Of a stretch of 64,000 nucleotides of DNA, positions 17,620 through 26,259 are shown piece after piece. Position numbers and translations under genes: made by a program. The notes under the pieces were generated by a model, which did no database searches, was not told the DNA's origin, and saw only the letters and a program-made list of their open reading frames with translations. Origin of the DNA: Clostridiaceae bacterium (GTDB lineage: Bacteria > Bacillota > Clostridia > Lachnospirales > Lachnospiraceae). The stretch lies in contig CAJTGI010000001.1 of assembly GCA_910575435.1 (NCBI GenBank), positions 105,760 to 169,759 of the forward strand. The letters are read 5' to 3'. How positions within the stretch are numbered: position 1 is the stretch's first letter; each line of letters begins with the position of its first letter.

Positions 17620-17829
17620 TTAAACCATAATTTTGTTTGCCATGTCTCTCCCAATGGCAACCCTGGCATCTTTCACATGCACAATCAGGTTCCCATTGAT
17701 TTCCGAAACCACCGTAACGCTGCACCCGGGAACAAAGCCCAGATTCCCCAAAAACCTCTTGGTCTCTTCTCTTCCCCCAACTTTCTTAATCACATTTGCC
17801 TCCCCAGCATTTGCCATCGTCAGCGGCAT
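17620..17829 (-). CDS. feoA: FeoA domain protein (first copy)
   Basis: A 69-residue FeoA-fold protein (begins MPLTMANAGEANVIKKVGG; then FLGNLGFVPGCSVTVVSE, LIVHVKDARVAIGRDMANKIMV). ATG 17829 lies at good distance from GGGGG; an ATG at 17850 lacks a site. First gene of the iron cluster, with its own promoter overlapping the carD 3' end and a TTAG-N6-CTAA box on the -10. Confidence 0.9.
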   Translation of the reverse strand: MPLTMANAGEANVIKKVGGREETKRFLGNLGFVPGCSVTVVSEINGNLIVHVKDARVAIGRDMANKIMV

Positions 17830-17884
17830 CCTATCATCCCCCTTTATCATTTAACTTACGAAAATTACTTTTGCCTTTCATTGG

Positions 17885-17915
17885 TTAGTATATGCTAATG
17901 CTAATTAGTTGTCAA
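17885..17915 (-). promoter_or_regulatory. feoA promoter overlapped by an iron-regulator box
   Basis: Minus strand: TTGACA (17910-17915), 17-bp spacer, TATACT (17887-17892). The -35 lies in the last codons of the carD-family gene. A TTAG-N6-CTAA palindrome (17885-17898) covers the -10, where a metal-loaded DtxR/IdeR-type repressor would block RNA polymerase. Confidence 0.7.
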
Positions 17916-18419
17916 TACTTTTTCTGAAATTTTCATATATACTTTTTCCCTGACTTCTTCCCTCTTCTCGCCCAAGGAAACCGCCAGCTCCCCAAAAAGG
18001 CTTTCCTCCGCCATTTTCATATAACGCTCGTCCAAAGCCGCCACCTTCTTGCCGTTCTCCAGCCGAACATTCTGCCTTCCGTAGAGCGTCTTCAAAAGTC
18101 GGACGCAGGCATCGCAATCGCATCCCCTAAGAACTTCTCGGTAAATTTCCTCCCGCTTCCTCTCATCCCTAATTTCCAAGGGTTCTGCCAATTCCGCACC
18201 CTCCATGCATCGCTCCGCCTCATCCCTCGTCAAAATATACCGCATCACGATCTTATCATTATCCGTAGGGGTAAAAATCGTACTGCTGCCAGAATACATG
18301 GGCCGAAGGGTATAATATAGCTTGCCTCTCACCGTACCCGCCATATCCATAGGCCCCACCTCTTCCACCAAACATACGCCGCTACTGCCATAGATAATAT
18401 AGTCTCCCTTTTGAAACAT
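17901..18419 (-). CDS. CarD-family transcriptional regulator
   Basis: A 172-residue protein with an N-terminal CarD/TRCF RNA-polymerase-interaction domain (begins MFQKGDYIIYGSSGVCLVEE, about residues 1-60) and a helical C-terminal region that in CarD binds promoter DNA. CarD proteins bind the RNAP beta subunit and stabilise open complexes. ATG 18419 follows AAGGAGG; a TTG one codon upstream is also in frame. It is divergent from the beta-xylosidase gene. The last codons (Leu-Thr-Thr-Asn, stop) double as the feoA -35 region. Confidence 0.9.
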   Translation of the reverse strand: MFQKGDYIIYGSSGVCLVEEVGPMDMAGTVRGKLYYTLRPMYSGSSTIFTPTDNDKIVMRYILTRDEAERCMEGAELAEPLEIRDERKREEIYREVLRGCDCDACVRLLKTLYGRQNVRLENGKKVAALDERYMKMAEESLFGELAVSLGEKREEVREKVYMKISEKVLTTN

Positions 18420-18569
18420 CAATCACGCCTCCTTTGCCTTATCTCTTACCGAACATCCACCTACCCTTATTCTATCCCTTTTTTCCAAAAAATGTAAGCA
18501 AATAATAATATTTTCCCAAAATGACATCCCCCCTGTCCTTTTCGTGCTAAACCTTGTCCCCCCTCTTCC

Positions 18570-18596
18570 TTGTATTTTTCCCATTTTTCCTATAAT
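18570..18596 (+). promoter_or_regulatory. Putative promoter of the xylosidase gene
   Basis: TATAAT (18591-18596) with TTGTAT (18570-18575) 15 bp upstream; the short spacer suggests an activator is needed, which fits the AraC gene downstream. A small hairpin (AAGCGA/TCGCTT, near 18622-18640) lies between promoter and gene. Confidence 0.4.
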
Positions 18597-18657
18597 ATAA
18601 ACTTACTTTATTATAAAAACGAAGCGAACTTCCCTCGCTTTATGATTGGAGGAAAGA

Positions 18658-20211
18658 ATGAAAAATATGCCATACGAAAATCCCATTATTCCCGGAATGC
18701 ATCCTGACCCCAGCATCTGCCGCGCAGGAGAGGACTATTATCTGGTAACCTCCTCCTTTGAATACTTCCCCGCAATCCCCATCTTTCACAGCAGAGATCT
18801 TGTCCACTGGAAGCAGATTGGCCACTGCATCCACCGGAAAGACCAGATCAGGCTGCGGAAAGGATTTCCCAGCGGTACCGGAATCTATGCACCCACCATC
18901 CGCTACCACGAGGGCATTTTCTACGTCATCACCACCAATGTCGCCTATGGCGGGGAGGATGATGGCAACTTCATCCTATGGAGCAGGGACCCTGCCCAGG
19001 GCTGGTCTGACCCTATCTTTGTCCGCATGCCCGGCATCGACCCTTCCCTGTACTTTGAAGACGGCCATGCATACTATACCGGGGCCCATGACAACCAGAT
19101 CATCTTCTGCGAGATTGACGTTGCCACCGGCAAAAGAATTGGCACGCCCCGATATCTCTGGGGCGGCACCGGGGGCAACGACCCGGAGGGCCCCCATCTA
19201 TACCGAAAGGACGGCTGGTACTACCTGATGATCTCCGAGGGCGGCACGGAGTACGGCCACATGGTCACCATCGCCCGTAGCCGAACCATCGACGGCACCT
19301 ACGAAGGCTGTGACAGAAATCCCATCCTCTCCAACCGTAGCCGGGGCACTGCCATCAAGGCGGTAGGACACGCCGACCTAGTCCAAGCCCAGGACGGCAG
19401 CTGGTGGGGCGTATGCCTGGGCATCCGCCCGATCGCCTACCCCTACAAGCACAATCTGGGCCGGGAGACCATGCTATTTCCCATCACTTGGGAAGAGGAT
19501 GCCTTCCCCGTCATGGCCTCCCAGGGCATCTTAGAGGAATCCTACCCCGCCCCCTCCTTTGCCCGGGATGCTGATGCTGCCCAGCCCTCAGACTTTTTGG
19601 ATGAATTTACCCAGGATGTCCTAGACTTCTCCTGGAATTTCCTCTACCAGCCAGAAGATTCCCTGTGGCGGCTGGGAAAATTGGACGGTCGCCAGGGATT
19701 GATTCTGCAGGGAAACGGCAATCCCCTGTCCTCCGCGGACACCGTGGCATGGCTGGGCCGAAGGCAGGAACACCACCTGTGTACCGCCACGGCAACGCTG
19801 TATTTTCCCTGCGCCAATCCGGGAGAGGAAGCCGGCATGACCATCTATATGAACAACAGGCATCATTATGATATCGCCCTCACCAGGCAGGACCAGCAGA
19901 ACTATCTGATTCTGCGCAGACAAATTGGCAGCCTGGCCTCCACAGAACACATGGTTGCCATCCCAAAGGAGGAAATCACATTGCGCCTCTCCGCCACGAA
20001 AGAAACCTACAGTTTTTCCTACAGCATGGACGGAGAACATTTCCTGCCGCTGGGGCAGGGAGAATGCGATTACCTCACCACAGAAGTGGGGGGACGTTTT
20101 ACCGGAAACTATATCGCCCTCTACGCCACCGGAAACGGCCAGCCATGCCGCTGTCCCGCTCTCTTCTCCCGTTTTCACTACCAGGCAGGGGAACCCTTGC
20201 GCATAAAATAA
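18658..20211 (+). CDS. Glycoside hydrolase family 43, beta-xylosidase type
   Basis: A 517-residue enzyme with the GH43 five-bladed propeller (about residues 1-300; NPIIPGMHPDPSIC carries the catalytic base Asp) and a C-terminal beta-sandwich (about 315-515) as in the XynB subgroup. Expected activity: release of xylose from xylo-oligosaccharides. No signal peptide, so cytosolic. ATG 18658 follows TTGGAGG. The downstream araC-type gene starts 14 bp after the stop, so the two form an operon. No dedicated xyloside importer is adjacent, although putP follows at 21517. Confidence 0.9.
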   Translation: MKNMPYENPIIPGMHPDPSICRAGEDYYLVTSSFEYFPAIPIFHSRDLVHWKQIGHCIHRKDQIRLRKGFPSGTGIYAPTIRYHEGIFYVITTNVAYGGEDDGNFILWSRDPAQGWSDPIFVRMPGIDPSLYFEDGHAYYTGAHDNQIIFCEIDVATGKRIGTPRYLWGGTGGNDPEGPHLYRKDGWYYLMISEGGTEYGHMVTIARSRTIDGTYEGCDRNPILSNRSRGTAIKAVGHADLVQAQDGSWWGVCLGIRPIAYPYKHNLGRETMLFPITWEEDAFPVMASQGILEESYPAPSFARDADAAQPSDFLDEFTQDVLDFSWNFLYQPEDSLWRLGKLDGRQGLILQGNGNPLSSADTVAWLGRRQEHHLCTATATLYFPCANPGEEAGMTIYMNNRHHYDIALTRQDQQNYLILRRQIGSLASTEHMVAIPKEEITLRLSATKETYSFSYSMDGEHFLPLGQGECDYLTTEVGGRFTGNYIALYATGNGQPCRCPALFSRFHYQAGEPLRIK

Positions 20212-20225
20212 TAAAGGAGGCCGCC

Positions 20226-21098
20226 ATGGAGGCACTGTACCTGCAATATTTCACCGATAACAGCAAATTCCCCTTCTATATACAGTACGGCTACCACGAT
20301 GCAGATTTGAAAGTGCATACCCACGGGGACTTCTGCGAGCTTGTAATTGTCTTCGGAGGCACTGCCATGCACGCCGTCAATGAAGAATCCTACTTTATCA
20401 AGAAAGGGGATGTATTCGTCCTGGGGGACGGCGTATGTCACGGATACCATGAAACCCACCAGCTGCAAATCTGCAATATCATGTTCCAGCCGGAACACAT
20501 CCTCCTCCCCGGGGATGTGCGCAAACTTCCGGGATTCCACGCACTCTTTGTCATCGAGCCGTATCTGGCAGGCAGAAAGGAATTTCAGAGCCACCTCTCC
20601 CTGCAGCTGGAAGATTACGAGCAGATTCACCACCTCACAGACCTGATGCTCCGGGAATACCAGGCCACCGTGCCGGGAAAGGAGACCCTGCTTACCTCTT
20701 ATTTCATGATACTGGCAACCACCCTATCCCGCCTGTATACCCTGCCGGCAAAGCAGAAGAAACCCTCCCTGCTAAATATTGCCAAATCTGTCTCCTATAT
20801 GGAGAGCAATTTCACAGAGCCTCTCACCCTGGAGGAAATCGCCGCAATCTCCAACCTCTCTCCCAGGCACTTCTCCCGCCTCTTCGCCTCCTCCTACCGC
20901 ACCACGCCAGGGAACTATATTCTGTCCCTGCGGATGCAGCATGCGGGAGGGCTGCTGAAAAACACTACCCTGTCCATCGCGCAGGTGGCATTTCAGTCCG
21001 GCTTCAACGACAGCAACTACTTTTCCCGGCAATTCCGCAAATTCTACAACGCATCCCCCAGAGAATACCGGGAAGGATGCATCATTCCCCACGAGTAG
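20226..21098 (+). CDS. AraC-family transcriptional regulator
   Basis: A 290-residue activator with an N-terminal cupin-like sensor domain (HTHGDFCELVIVFGG, about residues 24-38) and a C-terminal double HTH (EEIAAISNLSPRHFSRLF and IAQVAFQSGFNDSNYFSRQF, about 195-285). ATG 20226 lies seven bases after AAAGGAGG. It is co-transcribed with the GH43 gene and probably controls it in response to a xylose-type sugar (inference from context). Confidence 0.9.
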   Translation: MEALYLQYFTDNSKFPFYIQYGYHDADLKVHTHGDFCELVIVFGGTAMHAVNEESYFIKKGDVFVLGDGVCHGYHETHQLQICNIMFQPEHILLPGDVRKLPGFHALFVIEPYLAGRKEFQSHLSLQLEDYEQIHHLTDLMLREYQATVPGKETLLTSYFMILATTLSRLYTLPAKQKKPSLLNIAKSVSYMESNFTEPLTLEEIAAISNLSPRHFSRLFASSYRTTPGNYILSLRMQHAGGLLKNTTLSIAQVAFQSGFNDSNYFSRQFRKFYNASPREYREGCIIPHE

Positions 21099-21145
21099 AC
21101 TTTTTCATTTTTTCTGCATTCCGAAGCGCTTTGCGCTGAAGATGC

Positions 21146-21243
21146 GAGCAGAATTTCAGATTCTGCTCTGCAATCAATAGAATTTGTGGCGCTTCGGCAC
21201 AAATTCTTGATTGAATAAATTGCTCATCAGAGAATTTATTCAA
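21146..21243. repeat. Three consecutive palindromes in the araC-putP gap
   Basis: Hairpins GAGCAGAAT / ATTCTGCTC (21146-21168), an AAT..AGAATTTGTG / CACAAATTCT..ATT stem (21171-21213) and TTGAATAAATT / AATTTATTCAA (21211-21243). In addition CCGAAGCGC (21121-21129) can pair with GCGCTTCGG in the second loop (21190-21198), giving a knotted fold. No T-run follows, so it is not a plain terminator. Confidence 0.55.
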
Positions 21244-21340
21244 CCTTCACCGAACTGACATGCAGCTTTCAGCCACATCACCATCCGTAAAAGTCGATTG
21301 CTCCGTGCGATGCACTCTCGGCTTTATTTTTACAGTAAAT

Positions 21341-21369
21341 TTGTCCTTTCTTGCATTTTCTGCTATAAT
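21341..21369 (+). promoter_or_regulatory. putP promoter
   Basis: TTGTCC (21341-21346), 17-bp spacer, TATAAT (21364-21369). It gives a leader of about 140 nt with a stem of GCGCAAGTT and AACTTGCGGC closing most of its 3' half. Confidence 0.65.
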
Positions 21370-21516
21370 GGTACTGTTTTTCTGATGTCCAGCCTGCCGG
21401 CACAGATGACAGCAAACCTGAAAGGCAGTAAAATTTTCATGCGCAAGTTTTCACATATGCATTGCGAACGGAGTTTGCCTTGAACTTGCGGCCTGAAACA
21501 AGAATGGAGGATTTAT

Positions 21517-23034
21517 ATGAACAGTACCACCCTTGGCCTTCTATTGGTCATCATCGCCTATCTGGCATTAATGATTGTCATAGGCTTTCTTTATTCCAAG
21601 AAAAATAACGACGTAAAGGATTTCTATCTGGGAGGCAGAAAACTTGGCCCACTGGTGACCGCCATGAGTGCGGAGGCGTCCGACATGAGCAGCTGGCTTC
21701 TGATGGGGCTGCCCGGACTGGCCTACATAGGGGGCATCGCAGACCCTGCCTGGACCGCCATCGGCCTGGGCGTGGGCACATACCTGAACTGGCTCCTGGT
21801 GGCAAAGCGCCTGCGCCGCTACAGTGCCAAAATAAATGCCATCACGATTCCCGATTTCTTTTCCAAAAGATATCAGGATAAGAGTCGCATCCTGCTTGCA
21901 GTTTCCGCTCTCATCATCGTAATATTTTTCGTTCCTTACACTGCCTCCGGCTTCGCTGCCTGCGGCAAGCTTTTCGGAACCCTCTTCGATATTCCCTATG
22001 TGCCGGCTATGATTGTGAGTGCCATTATCATCGTGGCATACACTGCCCTGGGAGGATTCCTGGCAGCCAGCACCACGGACTTGATTCAGAGCATCGTAAT
22101 GACGGTAGCATTGGTCATCGTAGTAATTTTCGGCGTATCCCTGGCAGGAGGTTTCGGCAATGTCATCGGCAATGCCCAGGAACTGGCGGGATACCTGAGC
22201 ATGACTGCCACCCACACGGCAGAGGGTTCCAGCCCCTACAGCCTGCTGACCATCATATCCACGCTGGCATGGGGGCTGGGCTATTTCGGCATGCCCCACA
22301 TCCTGCTGCGATTCATGGGCACGGAGGACGAGGAAAAGCTCACCCTCTCCAGAAGAATCGCCACGATCTGGGTAGTGATTGCCATGGCCGTGGCAATCTT
22401 CATCGGCATCATCGGCTACAGCATTTCCAAGGCCGGACACATTGAAACCTTCGCCGATACCGCCCACTCTGAGACGATACTGATCAAGCTATCCATGCTC
22501 CTAAGCCAGCATGGCATCTTTGCCATCATCTTCGCAGGGCTGATTCTATCAGGCATCCTGGCATGCACCATGTCCACCTCGGACTCCCAGCTGCTGGTGG
22601 CCTCCTCCAGCGTTTCCCAGGACATCATGCACGACGTGTTCGGTATCGACTTATCCAAAAAGGCATCCATGCTGGTTGCCAGAGGCACGGTGATCATCGT
22701 TGCCCTGATTGGCGTATTTATCGCACTGGACCAGAACAGTTCCGTATTCAACATCGTTTCCTTTGCCTGGGCAGGCTTTGGCAGCTCCTTCGGACCGGTG
22801 ATGCTCTTCGCCCTCTTCTGGAAGCGTTCCAACCGCTATGGCGCCATCGCTGGCTTGATTACAGGCGGCGTCACGGTCTTCGTGTGGAAATACCTGGTTC
22901 GCCCCATGGGGGGAATCTTAGACATCTATGAACTGCTTCCCGCATTTCTTCTGGCAAGCGCAGTGATCGTCATTGTCAGCTTGGTCACTCCCGCGCCAGA
23001 ACAGGAAATTGTGAAACAGTACGAATCCATATAA
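21517..23034 (+). CDS. putP: Sodium/solute symporter, PutP (proline) type
   Basis: A 505-residue membrane protein of the SSS family with about 13 hydrophobic segments. The PutP-typical SAEASDMSSWLLMGLPG (Na+/substrate site in helices II-III) is present, as are FLVP-like core segments and STTDLIQSIVMT. Length equals that of bacterial PutP. Likely cargo is L-proline taken up with Na+, but relatives carry other solutes. TGGAGG before the ATG. A bidirectional terminator separates it from the convergent mnmA. Confidence 0.9.
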   Translation: MNSTTLGLLLVIIAYLALMIVIGFLYSKKNNDVKDFYLGGRKLGPLVTAMSAEASDMSSWLLMGLPGLAYIGGIADPAWTAIGLGVGTYLNWLLVAKRLRRYSAKINAITIPDFFSKRYQDKSRILLAVSALIIVIFFVPYTASGFAACGKLFGTLFDIPYVPAMIVSAIIIVAYTALGGFLAASTTDLIQSIVMTVALVIVVIFGVSLAGGFGNVIGNAQELAGYLSMTATHTAEGSSPYSLLTIISTLAWGLGYFGMPHILLRFMGTEDEEKLTLSRRIATIWVVIAMAVAIFIGIIGYSISKAGHIETFADTAHSETILIKLSMLLSQHGIFAIIFAGLILSGILACTMSTSDSQLLVASSSVSQDIMHDVFGIDLSKKASMLVARGTVIIVALIGVFIALDQNSSVFNIVSFAWAGFGSSFGPVMLFALFWKRSNRYGAIAGLITGGVTVFVWKYLVRPMGGILDIYELLPAFLLASAVIVIVSLVTPAPEQEIVKQYESI

Positions 23035-23082
23035 AAATAGTGCGACAGCAGTTTTCCAAGGTCGAAATACTTAGCCATAGAC

Positions 23083-23113
23083 AAAAGGAGGAGCAAGAAT
23101 GCTCCTCCTTTTT
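23083..23113. terminator. Bidirectional terminator between putP and mnmA
   Basis: AAAAGGAGGAGC (23083-23094) pairs with GCTCCTCCTTTTT (23101-23113) around a 6-nt loop. A- and T-runs on both sides serve both converging genes. Confidence 0.9.
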
Positions 23114-23155
23114 CAAGCCTACATATCATCGTCTATAATCTGGAATCTCTCCATT

Positions 23156-24241
23156 TCATCCTGGAAACTTTACTATAGTCCCGCCCCCAGCCACCATTTC
23201 CCCATCATAGAGTACCAGCGCCTGTCCTGGGGTCACCCCCCGCTGGGCCTCCTCGAAGGTACAGACATACAGATCCTCCCCCAGTTTCTCCACGGTGCAA
23301 TCTGCTCCCCTGTGATTATAGCGGATCTTCCCTCGATAAACCTTCTTCTCATCAAAGGCGGCCTCCCCCATAAAGTTCACCTGGCGCATATGCACCCTCC
23401 GGCTGAGATTCTCTTCCAGCTGGCCCACCACCACCTCATTGGTCTCCGGCCTGATTTCCACCACAAAGACGGGATAGCCCATGGCAAGATTCAGCCCCTT
23501 CCTCTGTCCCACCGTATAATGAATGATTCCCCGGTGCCTCCCCAATACATTCCCCTGAGCATCCACGAAATTGCCGGGCAGGGCAGGTTCCCCGGTCTCT
23601 TCCTCAATAAATGCGGCATAATCCCCATCCGGCACAAAGCAAATCTCCATGCTGTCTGCCTTCCGGGCCACGGGAAGACCGATTCGTTCCGCTATCTCCC
23701 GTACCGAAGATTTCTCATAATCTCCCACCGGCATCAAAGTGCGGGAAAGCTGCTCCTGGGTTAGATTATATAGGGCATAGGTCTGATCCTTCTGCGCCGT
23801 CACGGAATTTCTCACCGCATATCTACCGCTAGGCAGTCGGCAAATCCGGGCATAATGCCCTGTAGCGATGTAGTCTGCCCCGATGGCAAGGCTGCGCTGC
23901 AGAAGGGATTCCCATTTCACATAGCGGTTGCAGGCAATGCAGGGATTGGGCGTGCGCCCTGCCTGATATTCCCTCACAAAGTAATCAATCACATTTTTCT
24001 GGAAACTCTCCTTAAAGTTCATGACATAGTAGGGTATCTCCAAGGCATCTGCAACCCTCCTGGCATCCTCCACTGCGCTCAGCCCGCAGCATCCCCCTTC
24101 CTGCTCCAGCGTGCAGGCATCCTCATCCTGCCAGATCTGCATCGTGACGCCAATCACCTCATATCCCTGCTCCCTTAACAAATAGGCGGCCACGGAGGAA
24201 TCCACTCCCCCTGACATGCCCACCACCACTCTCTCCTTCAA
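23156..24241 (-). CDS. mnmA: tRNA-specific 2-thiouridylase
   Basis: A 361-residue enzyme that thiolates U34 of tRNA-Lys/Glu/Gln. PP-loop GMSGGVDSSVAAYLL (about 8-22), catalytic Cys in GRTPNPCIACNRYVK, and the second catalytic Cys in SMEICFVPDGDY. The start appears to be TTG 24241, with GAGGAAG just upstream; nadA ends 15 bp before. nadA and mnmA form an operon, which joins a 4Fe-4S enzyme and a sulfur-transfer enzyme. Confidence 0.95.
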   Translation of the reverse strand: MKERVVVGMSGGVDSSVAAYLLREQGYEVIGVTMQIWQDEDACTLEQEGGCCGLSAVEDARRVADALEIPYYVMNFKESFQKNVIDYFVREYQAGRTPNPCIACNRYVKWESLLQRSLAIGADYIATGHYARICRLPSGRYAVRNSVTAQKDQTYALYNLTQEQLSRTLMPVGDYEKSSVREIAERIGLPVARKADSMEICFVPDGDYAAFIEEETGEPALPGNFVDAQGNVLGRHRGIIHYTVGQRKGLNLAMGYPVFVVEIRPETNEVVVGQLEENLSRRVHMRQVNFMGEAAFDEKKVYRGKIRYNHRGADCTVEKLGEDLYVCTFEEAQRGVTPGQALVLYDGEMVAGGGTIVKFPG

Positions 24242-24256
24242 TGCACTTCCTCTTTT

Positions 24257-25168
24257 CTATTGCGCCAGTTCTAACATCCGCTTCAGCGGCTTGTTCGCCT
24301 GATTCCTGATTTCCTCCGGCAATTCCATCTCCGGCGACAGGGTCTCCAAAGCGTCCCGCACCTTTTCTAGAGTAATGCGCTTCATATTGGGGCAAAACTG
24401 CCGATGCCCCACGGAATAAAAGCGTTTTCCCGGATTTTTCTGCTCCAATTCAAAAAAGACGCCCATCTCCGTACAGATAATAAATTCTTTCCCATCACTG
24501 CCACAGGCAAAGTCAATAATTTCTGACGTACTACCAATAAAATCAGAAATCTCCAGAATATCCTGCGTACACTCAGGATGGGAGAGAACCTTCGCCTCCG
24601 GGTGCAATTCCTTCGCCTTCGCCAGTTCCTCCACGTGAATGCTGGTATGCACATGGCAAAAGCCATCATTAAAGATAAATTCCTTCTCCGGCAGTTGCTT
24701 TGCCACATATCGGCCCAGATTATTATCCGGGATAAAGAATATATGCCGATTGGGCAATTTCTGAACCACCCGGAGCGCATTAGAGGAAGTGACGCACACG
24801 TCAGAATGGGCCTTGATCTCTGCCGTGGAATTGACATAGCACACCACAGCCACATCCGGATACTGCCTGCGAACCTCTTCAATCTTATCGATTTCCACCA
24901 TGTGGGCCATGGGGCAATCCGCACATTCATCCGGCATGATCACTCTCTTTTCCGGATTGAGAAGCTTAGCGCTCTCACCCATGAAGGAAACACCGCAGAA
25001 TAGAATATTCTGCTGGGTGACCTCCGTGGCCTTTTTCGCCAAAAAGTAGGAATCCCCTACCAGATCAGCAATCTCCTGCACTTCGCCATCTACATAGTAA
25101 TGGGCCAGGATGACCACATCCTTCTCTTCCTTCAAACGCTTAATCTCTTCCATCATTTTCCCGCTCAT
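24257..25168 (-). CDS. nadA: Quinolinate synthase A
   Basis: A 303-residue 4Fe-4S enzyme of de novo NAD synthesis, condensing iminoaspartate with dihydroxyacetone phosphate. Motifs: ILAHYYVDGEVQEIADLVGDS, the cluster Cys in LFCGVSFMGESAK, SHPECTQDIL, and the C-terminal FCPNMKRI. Good AAAGGAGG before ATG. nadB and nadC, usually adjacent in Firmicutes, are not here. Confidence 0.95.
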   Translation of the reverse strand: MSGKMMEEIKRLKEEKDVVILAHYYVDGEVQEIADLVGDSYFLAKKATEVTQQNILFCGVSFMGESAKLLNPEKRVIMPDECADCPMAHMVEIDKIEEVRRQYPDVAVVCYVNSTAEIKAHSDVCVTSSNALRVVQKLPNRHIFFIPDNNLGRYVAKQLPEKEFIFNDGFCHVHTSIHVEELAKAKELHPEAKVLSHPECTQDILEISDFIGSTSEIIDFACGSDGKEFIICTEMGVFFELEQKNPGKRFYSVGHRQFCPNMKRITLEKVRDALETLSPEMELPEEIRNQANKPLKRMLELAQ

Positions 25169-25327
25169 GCCACGAGCCTCCTTTCTAGCAATCCGTAGGA
25201 TTGCTTGCGGCTTAATATGCCAACCGTTTGCGGTGCCCGAAGCGCAAACTTAATTCCCTCATACATTGTTACGGTTCACGGCTTCGCCCATACAGCAGCC
25301 ATAGGCTGTCTGTTCCCCGTTCCCTGC

Positions 25328-26209
25328 CTACTTCTTTCTCGTCAATCTCTTAATCAGCACGCCCCCGGCAATCACAAGGATGACTGCCACGCCCACCACC
25401 AGCAAAATCACATTGGAACTCCCTATGGCATTCTCGCTGGTATCAGAGGACGCGTCCACATTTCCCCCTGACGACTCCGCCTTCGGCATGGGCGTCGGCG
25501 TAGCCTCCACGGCATCTGGATTGTCCTTGGCAAAGCCGGATACCGTAAAGGTAATGGAAATATTTTCACCGCCCTGGCCGGACAGCAGCCGCCAGCCACT
25601 CTCCGCCGTCTCGGAGCAGCCATGCTCATTCAGATAGCTGACCACGGAGCCCCTCCAATGGTTCATCGCCAGCACCACCATGCCGCCCTCCAGATAAGGC
25701 GACTCATCCTCCATAATCGCCTCGTCATAGGTGACAAACTCCCTGCCATTGACCACGACTTTCACATTGGAGAACTTAATCTGGTCGTTCAGCGGGATGT
25801 CCGTGGCAACATGCAGCTGGGAGATATCTGTCTCCCCTTCAAAATTGGCATTCTCCAAGGTCACGGTATACACGCCATTGCCAGAAATCTCCACCTCGTT
25901 AAAGGTTCCCTCCTTGCCCGCCAGCTTCTCTGAATCCTCCGGGTCAATGCAGAACAATTTATTTTCCAATTCGGTTCCCAGGGTTTCATTGGATTCCCCC
26001 TTGTAGTAATTCATCTGCATAATCCACAGAATGTTGGATGTCTGGATACCCATCCTGGCACGGTATGTGCCATTCAAATCCACCTCCTGCTTCTTTTCCG
26101 GCTTCTTCTCCTTGGCTGCCACAGCCAGGGATGGCGGAACCATTCCTGTCAGGGCAATCACGCCCGCCGCCACTAGCGACAACATTTTAAACATCTTATT
26201 CTTTCCCAT
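25328..26209 (-). CDS. Exported membrane-anchored protein, unknown function
   Basis: 293 residues. N-terminal signal peptide (KNKMFKMLSLVAAGVIAL..AVA, about 1-32). An extracellular beta-rich region follows (about 35-235) with no family I recognise. Then a Thr/Pro/Ser-rich spacer (ATPTPMPKAESSGG) and a C-terminal membrane helix (SSNVILLVVGVAVILVIAGG) with a basic tail RLTRKK. This topology suggests a cell-surface protein held by its C-terminus. ATG 26209 is used because GAGG lies seven bases upstream. It follows the purine genes by 50 bp, but a functional link is not evident. Some Lachnospiraceae surface proteins share the architecture. Confidence 0.75.
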   Translation of the reverse strand: MGKNKMFKMLSLVAAGVIALTGMVPPSLAVAAKEKKPEKKQEVDLNGTYRARMGIQTSNILWIMQMNYYKGESNETLGTELENKLFCIDPEDSEKLAGKEGTFNEVEISGNGVYTVTLENANFEGETDISQLHVATDIPLNDQIKFSNVKVVVNGREFVTYDEAIMEDESPYLEGGMVVLAMNHWRGSVVSYLNEHGCSETAESGWRLLSGQGGENISITFTVSGFAKDNPDAVEATPTPMPKAESSGGNVDASSDTSENAIGSSNVILLVVGVAVILVIAGGVLIKRLTRKK

Positions 26210-26259
26210 TCCATACCTCATTTCTGCACTGCCACACCCTGCCCTTCGGTTGCCTCCCA

